From assembly GCF_025854375.1 (NCBI RefSeq), contig NZ_CP107575.1:1798001-1862000 (forward strand): a DNA stretch of 64,000 bases, given 5' to 3'. The position numbers were made by a program, and so were the translations under genes. Below the pieces are notes generated by a model. The model was not told where the DNA came from, did no database searches, and was given only the letters and a program-made list of their open reading frames with translations. The stretch is from Glutamicibacter sp. JL.03c (GTDB taxonomy: Bacteria; Actinomycetota; Actinomycetes; Actinomycetales; Micrococcaceae). Each line of letters begins with the position of its first letter. Position 1 is the first letter of the stretch. Shown here in pieces: positions 45,693 to 54,228 of this stretch.

Positions 45693-46298
45693 GTGCCAAA
45701 ATCATCTACCCCTGTCATCCTGATCGGCGGACCTTCCGGATCAGGCAAGTCCTATCTAGCTTCCAAGTACGGCAATCCGCACCTGCCGCTGGATGAGTAC
45801 TACCGACAGATCAGTGAAGACGGCAATCCGGTGGCATTCCCGCGCACAGCCTACGGCGAAATTGACTGGGACCATTCAGGGACTTGGAACAAGGAAGCCG
45901 CCCTGCGGGCCATCGACGAGCTGTTGGAACACGGCACCACCATGGTTCCCAACTACTCGATCGCGACCTCCAGCTACAGCGGCCACAGAGAAATTCGCTC
46001 GGAGAACGGGCCTATCGTGGCCGAGGGAATCTTCCTCTACGAGTTGCTTGAGCCGCTACGCGAAAAAGGAATTAACGTCCAGGCGTACTACGTTGACGAA
46101 CCCGCTTTGGTGACCGGTATTCGACGCTTTGTTCGAGACGTGGCACAACGTCGCAAACCGGTCCTTTTCCTTCTCAAGCGCGGCTATGCGCTGTTCCGCG
46201 TTCATGGTGCGGATCGCGAAAAATACCGTGAACGCCTATTCATTTTGAAGTCGAAGCCTGAGCTCAAAAAGCTGCTCGCGCAGCTGGCTTCGTCGTAG
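45693..46298 (+). CDS. Uridine kinase-like P-loop protein
   Basis: A 201-residue P-loop kinase. Walker A is LIGGPSGSGKSYLA, with DHSGTWN and the acidic GPIVAEGIFLYEL corresponding to the nucleoside-binding and Walker B regions of uridine kinase relatives. The C-terminal part (FVRDVAQRRKPVLFLLKRGY) is basic. GTG 45693 is the likely start, after a weak TAGG site. True uridine phosphorylation is not proven; many relatives are annotated only as ATP-binding. Confidence 0.75.
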   Translation: MPKSSTPVILIGGPSGSGKSYLASKYGNPHLPLDEYYRQISEDGNPVAFPRTAYGEIDWDHSGTWNKEAALRAIDELLEHGTTMVPNYSIATSSYSGHREIRSENGPIVAEGIFLYELLEPLREKGINVQAYYVDEPALVTGIRRFVRDVAQRRKPVLFLLKRGYALFRVHGADREKYRERLFILKSKPELKKLLAQLASS

Positions 46299-46305
46299 GC
46301 TCCGC

Positions 46306-47124
46306 CTAGCGGGCACGCACCGTCAGAATCTGTTCGGCACGGCCGAAGGGTCCTGATTGATCGTGTAGCACTGTCGAGGTCAATCCGATTCCATCAACAC
46401 CGAAGCTCTGCTGGACTTCAAGGCCTAGCCAGGCTCCGGCAGGCTGCCGGTACATATGGATCTGCAAGTCGAGATTCGGATAAATCCAGGTGCCCTCGTT
46501 CGGTTCGACGCGCGGCACCACGCCATTTGCCGTGTCGATCATTCCCACCAGCCTCGCCATGTCTGAAGCATCCAACGTATCAACTAGCGCGTAGTCGGTA
46601 TGCAGCCATGCGATCCCCTTGCCAGGGCGCCATTGCTCGTTGGAACGCAGTTCGATGGAACGGATATATCCGCCTGGCCAGCGTTCGCTGATGTTCTGGA
46701 CTTCGCATTCTTCCGGGCCAGGAATCCTGGTGTCTTCGATGCCTGCAACAGCGCTGGAGTCTCCGGTTATCACGCGCCAGGCACGGGCGACGATGCTGGT
46801 TCGTCCCTTGGCGGTCATTTCGGCTTCGATCAGCTCGATGGTCCGGCCGGGTCGTATCAACCGTGTCGTGATTTCGAATTCTCCGGCATGGATCAATCCA
46901 TGAATTTCAAAGCTCAGCCGAGCTATACGCATGTCGTCGCGAGGCTCGAAGTTCTCCAACGCATAAGCCAAGATTCCGGACGCAGGACCCATGTGTTGTT
47001 CATGTTCATTCCAGGCACCTTGTGCATGCCACGATGAGCGGTAGCGACCCTCGCCTAGCGATTCAAAGTAAAAGTCACCTTTAGCGAGAATCTTTTCCAA
47101 TTCCTCAGCGAGCTGGTGCGTCAT
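46306..47124 (-). CDS. Acyl-CoA thioesterase-family protein (double hot dog)
   Basis: A 272-residue protein with two hot-dog modules. The first holds YRSSWHAQGAWNEHEQHMGP and ARLSFEIHGLIHAGEFEITT; the second has WLHTDYALVDTLDASDMARL and the final PAGAWLGLEVQQSFGVDGIG. This arrangement is typical of thioesterase-like (TesB/4HBT_3) proteins. The ATG at 47124 is supported by AGGAGG six bases upstream. The gene faces a uridine-kinase-like gene and follows the XRE regulator; the substrate is unknown. Confidence 0.83.
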   Translation of the reverse strand: MTHQLAEELEKILAKGDFYFESLGEGRYRSSWHAQGAWNEHEQHMGPASGILAYALENFEPRDDMRIARLSFEIHGLIHAGEFEITTRLIRPGRTIELIEAEMTAKGRTSIVARAWRVITGDSSAVAGIEDTRIPGPEECEVQNISERWPGGYIRSIELRSNEQWRPGKGIAWLHTDYALVDTLDASDMARLVGMIDTANGVVPRVEPNEGTWIYPNLDLQIHMYRQPAGAWLGLEVQQSFGVDGIGLTSTVLHDQSGPFGRAEQILTVRAR

Positions 47125-47196
47125 TGATGCCCTCCTGGCCGTACAAAAATTATTGCGCTGCACTCAGGTTATCCAAGAGCAACTGAAATCAATAGA

Positions 47197-47772
47197 TTAC
47201 TGATCTTTATCGTGTTCATGGGCCCTTTGCCCGGCATTGTCCATAATGCCTAGAATTTCGGCAACGCCGTTCTTTGCCCACATCGCGTGTGGCGTCATCG
47301 TATCGAACTGGGCTGACTGGCCGGCTTTCACGTGATAGGTGCGTTCGCCGAGTTGCAATTGGATTTCGCCAAGCAACACCGTAAACCATTCCTTGCCCGG
47401 ATGGATGCGCAATTCGCTTGGCGCTGGTGCTTTAGACGGGTCGATGCGCATTTTTGAGACGTTGACTCCGTTGACCGCGTCGTCGGTGGAGAGCTTCCAC
47501 AGCGTAATCCCGGGCATGCTGATGGGCTCCGGGCGAATGATGATTTCGGCCTCGGACGTGGCCACCAGCTCATCAAGGCTCGTGTCCAATGCCTTCGCCA
47601 GAGGCACCAACTGGTCCAAGGCGATGCGTCGGCTACCGGTCTCGATCCGGCTTAGCGTTGAAACGCTGAGTCGGGCTTTATTAGCCAATGATTCCAACGA
47701 CCAGCCACGGTTCTGCCGCAGCGTGCGAATACGTTGGCGAATGATCTGGTCGACTTCCAATTCTTGCGTCAT
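47197..47772 (-). CDS. XRE-family regulator with cupin sensor domain
   Basis: A 191-residue regulator. Residues 10-65 form a helix-turn-helix (IRQRIRTLRQNRGWSLESLA, SVSTLSRIETGSR). The C-terminal half is a cupin (ELRIHPGKEWFTVLLGEIQL, then TYHVKAGQSAQFDTMTPHAM), which may bind a small effector. It is divergent from the thioredoxin-reductase-like gene with 79 bp between starts, and probably controls it. ATG 47772 is used; the frame is open to 48012 only as antisense to the reductase. Confidence 0.88.
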   Translation of the reverse strand: MTQELEVDQIIRQRIRTLRQNRGWSLESLANKARLSVSTLSRIETGSRRIALDQLVPLAKALDTSLDELVATSEAEIIIRPEPISMPGITLWKLSTDDAVNGVNVSKMRIDPSKAPAPSELRIHPGKEWFTVLLGEIQLQLGERTYHVKAGQSAQFDTMTPHAMWAKNGVAEILGIMDNAGQRAHEHDKDQ

Positions 47773-47851
47773 GCGCAAAAGGCTACACCTTCTCGCGCAA
47801 AACGTCGATACGCTGTGATCATCGGCAAGCAAGAGAACAAGGAGACATGCC

Positions 47852-48772
47852 ATGGAACATTTCGAAGTCATCATCGTCGGTGGAGGAAGCGCCGGACTCG
47901 CAGCTTCGGTCGCACTGGCGCGATCCCGGCGAAACGTGCTGGTGATCGATGAAGGGCGTCCGCGTAACGCGCCAGCACAACACGCACACAACGTACTGGG
48001 ACAAGAAGGCATCAGCCCACTGCAGCTACTGGAACGCGGACGCGCTGAAGCTGAAAATTACGGTGCGAAAATCGTCGCCGGCGCGGTGGACTCGCTAACC
48101 GGTTCTCTCGAACAAGGATTCACGGTCAATGTGGATCAACAGGCATTTACCGCGGAGCGAATCGTCCTTGCCACCGGACTCAAAGATGAGCTTCCGAAGA
48201 TTCCGGGCCTTCAGGAAGCGTGGGGCACTTCAGCGATCCATTGCGCTTACTGCCACGGATGGGAAGTACGTGATCAAGAAATTCTCGTTATCGGCTGCGG
48301 ACCGATGAGCGCGCATCAGGCCATGATGTTCCAGCAGCTGAGCTCAAAGATCACTTTCATTAATCACGACCCGAATGAACTGAGCGAAGAGAGCGCTGCG
48401 TTGCTGAGCCGTCTGGAAATCCCCTTGGTCAACCAATCGGTCGCTGCTCTGGAATTCGATAGCGACGGGCAGCTGGCCGCCGCCAAACTGGACAACAACG
48501 AACGCCTGCGTGCCCAATCAGTTATCGTCGCCAGTCGAATGAACGTTCATGGGGAGCTGTACCAAGCGCTGGGCGGGAAGCTTGAAGAGCACCCGCTGGG
48601 CACTCACATTAAAGTCAACGAGACTGGCGCTACCGAGGTCCCAGGCGTCTATGCCGTAGGCAACGCGAGCAACCTCAGCGCCATGGTCATGGCCGCAGCA
48701 GCTTCTGGCACGCTTGCTGGAGCGGCTATCAACGCTGATCTGCTCAACGCAAAAGTAACCCAATCCGGGTAA
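47852..48772 (+). CDS. Thioredoxin reductase-like FAD-dependent oxidoreductase
   Basis: A 306-residue two-dinucleotide-binding protein. FAD binds at VGGGSAGLAASVAL, NAD(P)H at VIGCGPMSAHQAM, and the redox pair is HCAYCHGWEV, a form of the thioredoxin-reductase CxxC site. The final GVYAVGNASNLSAMVMAAA segment binds FAD. Homologues often pair with XRE-cupin or ArsR regulators and are not the main TrxB. The electron acceptor is unknown. Confidence 0.9.
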   Translation: MEHFEVIIVGGGSAGLAASVALARSRRNVLVIDEGRPRNAPAQHAHNVLGQEGISPLQLLERGRAEAENYGAKIVAGAVDSLTGSLEQGFTVNVDQQAFTAERIVLATGLKDELPKIPGLQEAWGTSAIHCAYCHGWEVRDQEILVIGCGPMSAHQAMMFQQLSSKITFINHDPNELSEESAALLSRLEIPLVNQSVAALEFDSDGQLAAAKLDNNERLRAQSVIVASRMNVHGELYQALGGKLEEHPLGTHIKVNETGATEVPGVYAVGNASNLSAMVMAAAASGTLAGAAINADLLNAKVTQSG

Positions 48773-48792
48773 CCACGCACCCGCCGAAGGAA

Positions 48793-48842
48793 GAACCCCT
48801 CCTTTCACGCCAGCCTCCGCCAGGCATGATGGGAGGGGCTCC
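48793..48842 (+). terminator. Terminator-like hairpin after the reductase gene
   Basis: AACCCCTCC-type and GGAGGGGCT-type arms flank an internal GCCAGCC/GGC stem about 20 bp past the stop. The T tract is weak, so the strength is uncertain. Confidence 0.55.
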
Positions 48843-48943
48843 CGCGTGGTATGAATGGCCGTTCGCTGGCGCAGACTTGCCAGCGTCATGCGCACCACTT
48901 CCCACATCGCAAGGATCAATGGTAGGCTTAAATTGTTACCTCG

Positions 48944-49390
48944 ACGCTTGCAGGTGTGACTCACCCGCCAGCAAGCGTTAGCAGTAGGATTTGTAGCACG
49001 GCCAACAAATCGTCTGTGCAATACAAATTGGTTCACCGATCTTCGGATTGACTGAACTCCTACCGAAACGAATTCTTCATCTTCTCTTCTTCACTGCAGA
49101 AAAAGCATCTCGACGTTTCCCAACGTCGCGCCTCTGTGGATTCCTTGTTCTACTCCGCTAGCGTGGGGTCATTACCCGTTAGCAGCCTGGATTCCGATGA
49201 TGCTTAAGCTAGTGCAGCGACACCCGTTTTGGCCGATACCGGCAAAATCAGTATTCGATAGTCCGTATCGACGGCAGGCGAATAGTTCTCGGCAGCTCTG
49301 CTCGAGGTAACCCCAAAATTTTCCGATTCGGAACTTCGGATCGGCAACCGGGCCACAACGTGGCCAATCAATAAATAAGGAAATAACACT
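48944..49390 (+). promoter_or_regulatory. Long structured leader region upstream of the cold-shock gene
   Basis: About 450 bp without a gene precede csp. It contains a strong hairpin (ACGCTTGC 48944-48951 with GCAAGCGT 48971-48978 and an inner GGTG/CACC), a second stem CGACGTT/AACGTCG (49111-49128), and an imperfect stem at 49323-49344 close to the start. Cold-shock mRNAs are known to use long thermosensitive leaders. No small protein was found here. Confidence 0.5.
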
Positions 49391-49594
49391 ATGGCCACTG
49401 GCACCGTGAAATGGTTCAACGCTGAAAAGGGCTTCGGCTTCATCGCTCCTTCGGATGGATCTGCTGACGTTTTCGCACACTACAGCGCTATCCAGAGCTT
49501 CGGTTTCCGTAGCCTCGAAGAGGGACAGACCGTTGAGTACACCCTGGAAGCTGGTCCAAAGGGCCCACAGGCAACCAACATCCAGGCTCGCTAA
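49391..49594 (+). CDS. Cold-shock protein (CspA family)
   Basis: A 67-residue single-domain RNA chaperone. The nucleic-acid motifs are intact: [15 protein letters not shown] (RNP1) and DVFAHYSAI (RNP2), with the acidic [19 protein letters not shown] and the usual QATNIQ ending. AAGGA upstream supports the ATG. It is transcribed alone and followed by a terminator at 49613-49647. Confidence 0.96.
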   Translation: MATGTVKWFNAEKGFGFIAPSDGSADVFAHYSAIQSFGFRSLEEGQTVEYTLEAGPKGPQATNIQAR

Positions 49595-49607
49595 GAGACT
49601 TTCTTCA

Positions 49608-49649
49608 AAGGTGTAGTTCCCCCGCAAGGGCTGGAACTGCACCTTTGAT
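49608..49649 (+). terminator. Terminator after the cold-shock gene
   Basis: AAAGGTG.AGTTCC and GGAACT.CACCTTT form a 14-bp stem with one mismatch around a CCCGCAAGGG loop, followed by TGATGCTTTT. Confidence 0.85.
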
Positions 49650-49670
49650 GCTTTTAACAGGCAAAATCTT

Positions 49671-50888
49671 CTAGTTCCGACGAGCACGGGCTGGCGGGCG
49701 CTCCCTCAGAACCCCAACGCCCAATAAACGCGCTGGCACCGCGGATAACTTCGTGAAACGTCGAAAAATCATCGCTATCGGATTCGGCAAAATAACTTCG
49801 CCCGTTCCTTTCAATACCTGTTTCAGCCCCCGATGCATTGCTCGTTGTATGCCTTGAACGACTAAAGTCGGCACAGTGCGCCGGAACTGGACTCTGGCAA
49901 GATGCCGCTCGGTCAGCTTAGACTCGCGTAACGGTTCCGCCAGAAGACGCGCCGTGGCGACCGCATCTTGCACTGCCAGATTTACGCCTACTCCGCCCAC
50001 CGGACTCATCGCATGGGCAGAGTCTCCGATGCAAAGCAACCCAGGTTGCCACCACTTCCGTGCGCGGTTCAGTCTAACGTCCAGCAGCTTAGCGTCGTCG
50101 AGTTTTAGGCCGTCGACCGAGCCTGCCAGCTCTGGCGCCGCCGAAACTATCGAATCATGCCAGGCATCCACTCCCATCGCTCGCAGTTCAGCATCCATGC
50201 CTTTCGGCAATATCATCGCAGTTTGCACATACCCGGTCCGAGGGATCAACACGAACATCCTGCCGTTCACGAAGGCCGGCGACAGCGTAAATTCGCGTTT
50301 CAATGCTCCTGGCACCTTGAACCACCAGACGTCAATTGGAACCGAATAATCCTTCATCGCGATCCCTGTTGAATCACGAATGCAAGACCATCTGCCATCA
50401 GCGGCGATGGTGAGATCGGCTCGTACTTCTCGCTCGCCATCGGGCCCCGTGTACTGGACACCGACAACCTTTCCCGAATCTCTGAGCACATCGGTGACTT
50501 CGCAATTCATGTGCAGGGTGAAGTTCTCTTCTGCTTCGCCAGCGCGTGCCAACAGATCCAGAAAATCCCACTGCGGTGCCAAAGCTATGAACGGGTACGG
50601 GTGATGCAACTTCGAAAGGTCCACCACGGTGACAGGTGAGTTGTCCTGCGCTGGAAACTGCGCTTGGGTCACCTTGTTGAATTTGATCTGCTCAAACTGT
50701 TCCATCAACCCAAGCTCGTCGAGCAATTGAAGCGTCGACGGGTGGATGGTATCCCCGCGAAAGTCCCTGAGGAAATCAGAATGCTTTTCGAGCACGGTAA
50801 CGGAAACTCCGCACCGGGCCAGCAATAAGCCAGCGACCATTCCGGCTGGTCCTCCTCCAACGACGATGCAATCAGTGGTGGACTTCAT
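49671..50888 (-). CDS. FAD-dependent monooxygenase (PHBH/UbiH type)
   Basis: A 405-residue flavoprotein hydroxylase. It has the dinucleotide motif VVGGGPAGMVAGLLLARCGV, the DG segment LTIAADGRWSCIRDS, and the second FAD motif LLCIGDSAHAMSPVGGVGVN. The C-terminus is long and basic (RERPPARARRN). ATG 50888 (MKSTTD) is chosen because GGAGGG lies eight bases upstream, ahead of a competing ATG two codons earlier. The aromatic substrate is unknown; a TetR regulator is upstream. Confidence 0.9.
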   Translation of the reverse strand: MKSTTDCIVVGGGPAGMVAGLLLARCGVSVTVLEKHSDFLRDFRGDTIHPSTLQLLDELGLMEQFEQIKFNKVTQAQFPAQDNSPVTVVDLSKLHHPYPFIALAPQWDFLDLLARAGEAEENFTLHMNCEVTDVLRDSGKVVGVQYTGPDGEREVRADLTIAADGRWSCIRDSTGIAMKDYSVPIDVWWFKVPGALKREFTLSPAFVNGRMFVLIPRTGYVQTAMILPKGMDAELRAMGVDAWHDSIVSAAPELAGSVDGLKLDDAKLLDVRLNRARKWWQPGLLCIGDSAHAMSPVGGVGVNLAVQDAVATARLLAEPLRESKLTERHLARVQFRRTVPTLVVQGIQRAMHRGLKQVLKGTGEVILPNPIAMIFRRFTKLSAVPARLLGVGVLRERPPARARRN

Positions 50889-51074
50889 TGGCATATCCCT
50901 CCGGTGACAGCGATGTGACTTCAGCTTGTCACCGTTCCTCGTCATTGGCCAGCGTTGAATCTCGAATCTGGCTCGATAGTTTGCCAAGACGAAATTCCAA
51001 GAGGGCCACTGATATCTTTAGCGCGAATCCGCAGCAGGACTTGCTGGCTCTTAGAGGAATTGCGAGTGGTCCTG

Positions 51075-51701
51075 CTACGAGCCTCGACTGAGATGATCGA
51101 GGTTTCGGGAACGGGCAGTTCCAGATAACACATTGCCAACGAGCGCGTCTATGAAAGACGGAGTCACAGGGAGATCAGGAATGAGCACACGATGATAGAC
51201 AGCGCCCCATAGTTGATCCACCATCGATTCCAAATTCACTTCTTCACGAATCTGGCCATCTTCCTGGGCCTTGGCCAGGCGTTTGACTGCAGCCTGCCGC
51301 CTCACAGAGGAATAGAGACGGCGATATTCCGCAGCAAGTTCAGGATCGGTCTGGGAAGCGCCTATAAGTTCGGTCAGCACTCTTCCGCCGCGGGTTTTCG
51401 TCATCACACGCGTGAAAGCGGTGAGCTGGCTAGTCAGGTCCGCCTTGATATCTCCGGAATCATTAAATGCGAGTTCGTTCTCTACGGCATGGACATAGCA
51501 ATCAAGGATGAGTACCCCGAGTGACGGCCACCAGCGGTAGAGAGTCGTCTTACTGACGCCGGCTTCGCGGGCAACCCGCTCAAAGCTGAGCTGTCCCATG
51601 CCTTCATTGAGCAAAATCGGCCCCACTGCCGAGCACACATCTTGGCGCACTTCAGCTGCCGGACGGCGCCCACGACCTCGCTTGGGTGCGGGTTCTTGCA
51701 T
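51075..51701 (-). CDS. TetR-family regulator
   Basis: A 208-residue repressor. The helix-turn-helix is MGQLSFERVAREAGVSKTTL followed by YRWWPSLGVLI, preceded by a basic N-terminal arm (KRGRGRRP). The C-terminal ligand domain (residues 80-200) matches the TetR_C_11/16 style of actinobacterial proteins. It lies between an FAD monooxygenase and an SDR gene on the same strand; a TetR-type palindrome is found upstream of the SDR gene, making that gene the likely target. Confidence 0.9.
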   Translation of the reverse strand: MQEPAPKRGRGRRPAAEVRQDVCSAVGPILLNEGMGQLSFERVAREAGVSKTTLYRWWPSLGVLILDCYVHAVENELAFNDSGDIKADLTSQLTAFTRVMTKTRGGRVLTELIGASQTDPELAAEYRRLYSSVRRQAAVKRLAKAQEDGQIREEVNLESMVDQLWGAVYHRVLIPDLPVTPSFIDALVGNVLSGTARSRNLDHLSRGS

Positions 51702-51906
51702 GTATCTATCTCCTAGGTCGTGGTCCTGCTTCAGCCTGCGGGACCTACAAGCTCACTTGCGCCTACAGCCTTACAGTATGTTGCTTGCTTCCTCAGTGGC
51801 TGGATCGAACTTCGCCTCAATCAAATATTTCAGCGTCGCGCTATAGCACAGCGACTCCCCCAGTGGAGGATCCAATGATCTAACCAGCCGGCAGGTCGAA
51901 GGAAGA

Positions 51907-52662
51907 TCAGGCGATCGCGCCGTTTGGAAAAACAACCTGTCCGTTGATCCATCGAGCTGTGCCAGCAAGGAAAGCAACGACCTCAGCGATGTCCTCTGGT
52001 GTTCCGAGCCGTTCCAGGGGTGAGAGGGAGGCCAGGCGATCGACTAGTTGCGGCTCTTTCCCGTCAAGGAATAGCTCAGTGGCCGTTGGCCCCGGCGCTA
52101 CTGTATTGACGGTAATATCCCTGCCTCTTAATTCGCGGGCGAGAACCAAAGTCAACGATTCGACGGCGGCCTTGCTTGCTGCATACGCCGCATATGTGGG
52201 GTGCTGCAACCGGGTTTGGCTGGTCGAAAAGTTGATGAGCGCACCACCTTGTGCCACGCGTTGCGCGGCGAGTTGGGAAACCACAAACGTACCTCGCACG
52301 TTGGTCTTCATCATCCGGTCGAAATCGCTGAGATCGAGTTCCTGAACGGTCGACAGAAGCATGATTCCCGCGGTATTCACGACCACGTCAATGTGGCCAA
52401 AGGCTGAGTCCACATCATTGAAGGCCTCAGCCATCGCTGCTTCATCTGAAATATCACCGTGGACTGAGATGGCCCGCCCGCCATTTCCGGTGATTTGTTG
52501 GACGAGGTCTTGGGCACGCTCTTGGTTTCCCGAGTAGTGCACCCCAACGGCGTACCCATCATCGGCAAGACGCCGCACGACAGCCTGGCCGATTCCGCCG
52601 GAACCGCCGGTGACAAGTGCAACACGCTTTTTCGTTCCGTAATTAGTGATGTTCTCAGACAT
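51907..52662 (-). CDS. Short-chain dehydrogenase/reductase
   Basis: A 251-residue classical SDR. Cofactor motif VTGGSGGIGQAVVRRLA, NTAGIMLL (in place of NNAG), catalytic serine in NFSTSQTR and the YAAYAASKAAVE tyrosine-lysine pair are present; PNGAIA ends the protein. ATG 52662 (MSENITN) has GGGAG four bases upstream. A 19-bp palindrome overlaps the upstream region and TetR gene follows downstream. The substrate cannot be assigned. Confidence 0.92.
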   Translation of the reverse strand: MSENITNYGTKKRVALVTGGSGGIGQAVVRRLADDGYAVGVHYSGNQERAQDLVQQITGNGGRAISVHGDISDEAAMAEAFNDVDSAFGHIDVVVNTAGIMLLSTVQELDLSDFDRMMKTNVRGTFVVSQLAAQRVAQGGALINFSTSQTRLQHPTYAAYAASKAAVESLTLVLARELRGRDITVNTVAPGPTATELFLDGKEPQLVDRLASLSPLERLGTPEDIAEVVAFLAGTARWINGQVVFPNGAIA

Positions 52663-52680
52663 TTGGCTCCCCATGCTTTA

Positions 52681-52699
52681 AATGAACGGCACGTTCATT
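52681..52699. promoter_or_regulatory. TetR-type operator upstream of the SDR gene
   Basis: AATGAACGGCACGTTCATT is a perfect 8-3-8 palindrome 18 bp before the SDR start. The size and symmetry suit a TetR dimer; the adjacent TetR gene is the best candidate. Confidence 0.72.
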
Positions 52700-52758
52700 A
52701 AATCACCATATGAACTTTTCGTCCATCACTTTGGTGCAGATTCACAGCGACACCTGCC

Positions 52759-52794
52759 CCGTCCAAACCGTCCACACCGTCCACACCGTCCACG
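52759..52794 (+). repeat. Four-copy 9-bp tandem repeat
   Basis: The unit CCGTCCACA is repeated four times with small changes in the non-coding 52.7-53.0 kb gap, which otherwise shows nothing but the nrdF terminator. Confidence 0.7.
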
Positions 52795-52968
52795 AAATGC
52801 CTATCATTGGTGGCCATTGCAACGCCTTCCTCCCCCGTTCTGATAACTCGCTACGGGGATCCAGGTGGAACCAGGCATCAATCAGAAACGCCAGATCCCG
52901 AATAAGCTCCGACAAGAGACCCCGATACCAGAGATCCAGGTAGCTCGATAACGTTGACTGGAACGCAG

Positions 52969-53014
52969 AAAGCGGCCAGGACTTGCAATATTCTGCAAGT
53001 TCTGGCCGCTTTTT
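52969..53014 (-). terminator. Strong terminator downstream of nrdF
   Basis: AAAGCGGCCAGGACTTGCA and TGCAAGTTCTGGCCGCTTT form a ~19-bp stem with a 6-base loop (one G-T pair), followed by a T-run on the plus strand and preceded by its equivalent on the minus strand. Confidence 0.9.
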
Positions 53015-53042
53015 GGAATTCAGATGCCCTTAGATCTGTGGA

Positions 53043-54023
<981 letters not shown>

Positions 54024-54149
54024 TCATCGAAAAGCTAAATCGTGTAACGAACGTTGCTACCAACTCTACCGGTTTTTAGAACCGTGAGGACGCAGCGAAT
54101 CTCAAAGTTAGTGCCAGAATCTACTGGTTCTGACTTGAGTATTTATACA

Positions 54150-54188
54150 AAGCGGCTGCCGTTAGGTTGGACCAAACGGCAGCCGCTT
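54150..54188 (-). terminator. Terminator between nrdE and nrdF
   Basis: AAGCGGCTGCCGTT (54150-54163) and AACGGCAGCCGCTT (54175-54188) pair perfectly, with an inner GGT/ACC around loop TGG. It ends the nrdHIE message 40 bp after nrdE. Confidence 0.9.
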
Positions 54189-54228
54189 CGTGATATTAAT
54201 GTCCTACTTGGCGGCCACTAATGCGGGT

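Noticed and set aside
49172-49687. 171-codon minus-strand frame over the cold-shock gene
   Set aside because: It is antisense to the whole csp gene and its terminator and shows no recognisable domain.
52710-52943. 77-codon plus-strand frame including the 9-bp tandem repeat
   Set aside because: Its translation is dominated by the repeat (HTVHTVHTVHE), with no ribosome site or homology; the repeat has too few and too short units to be a CRISPR array.
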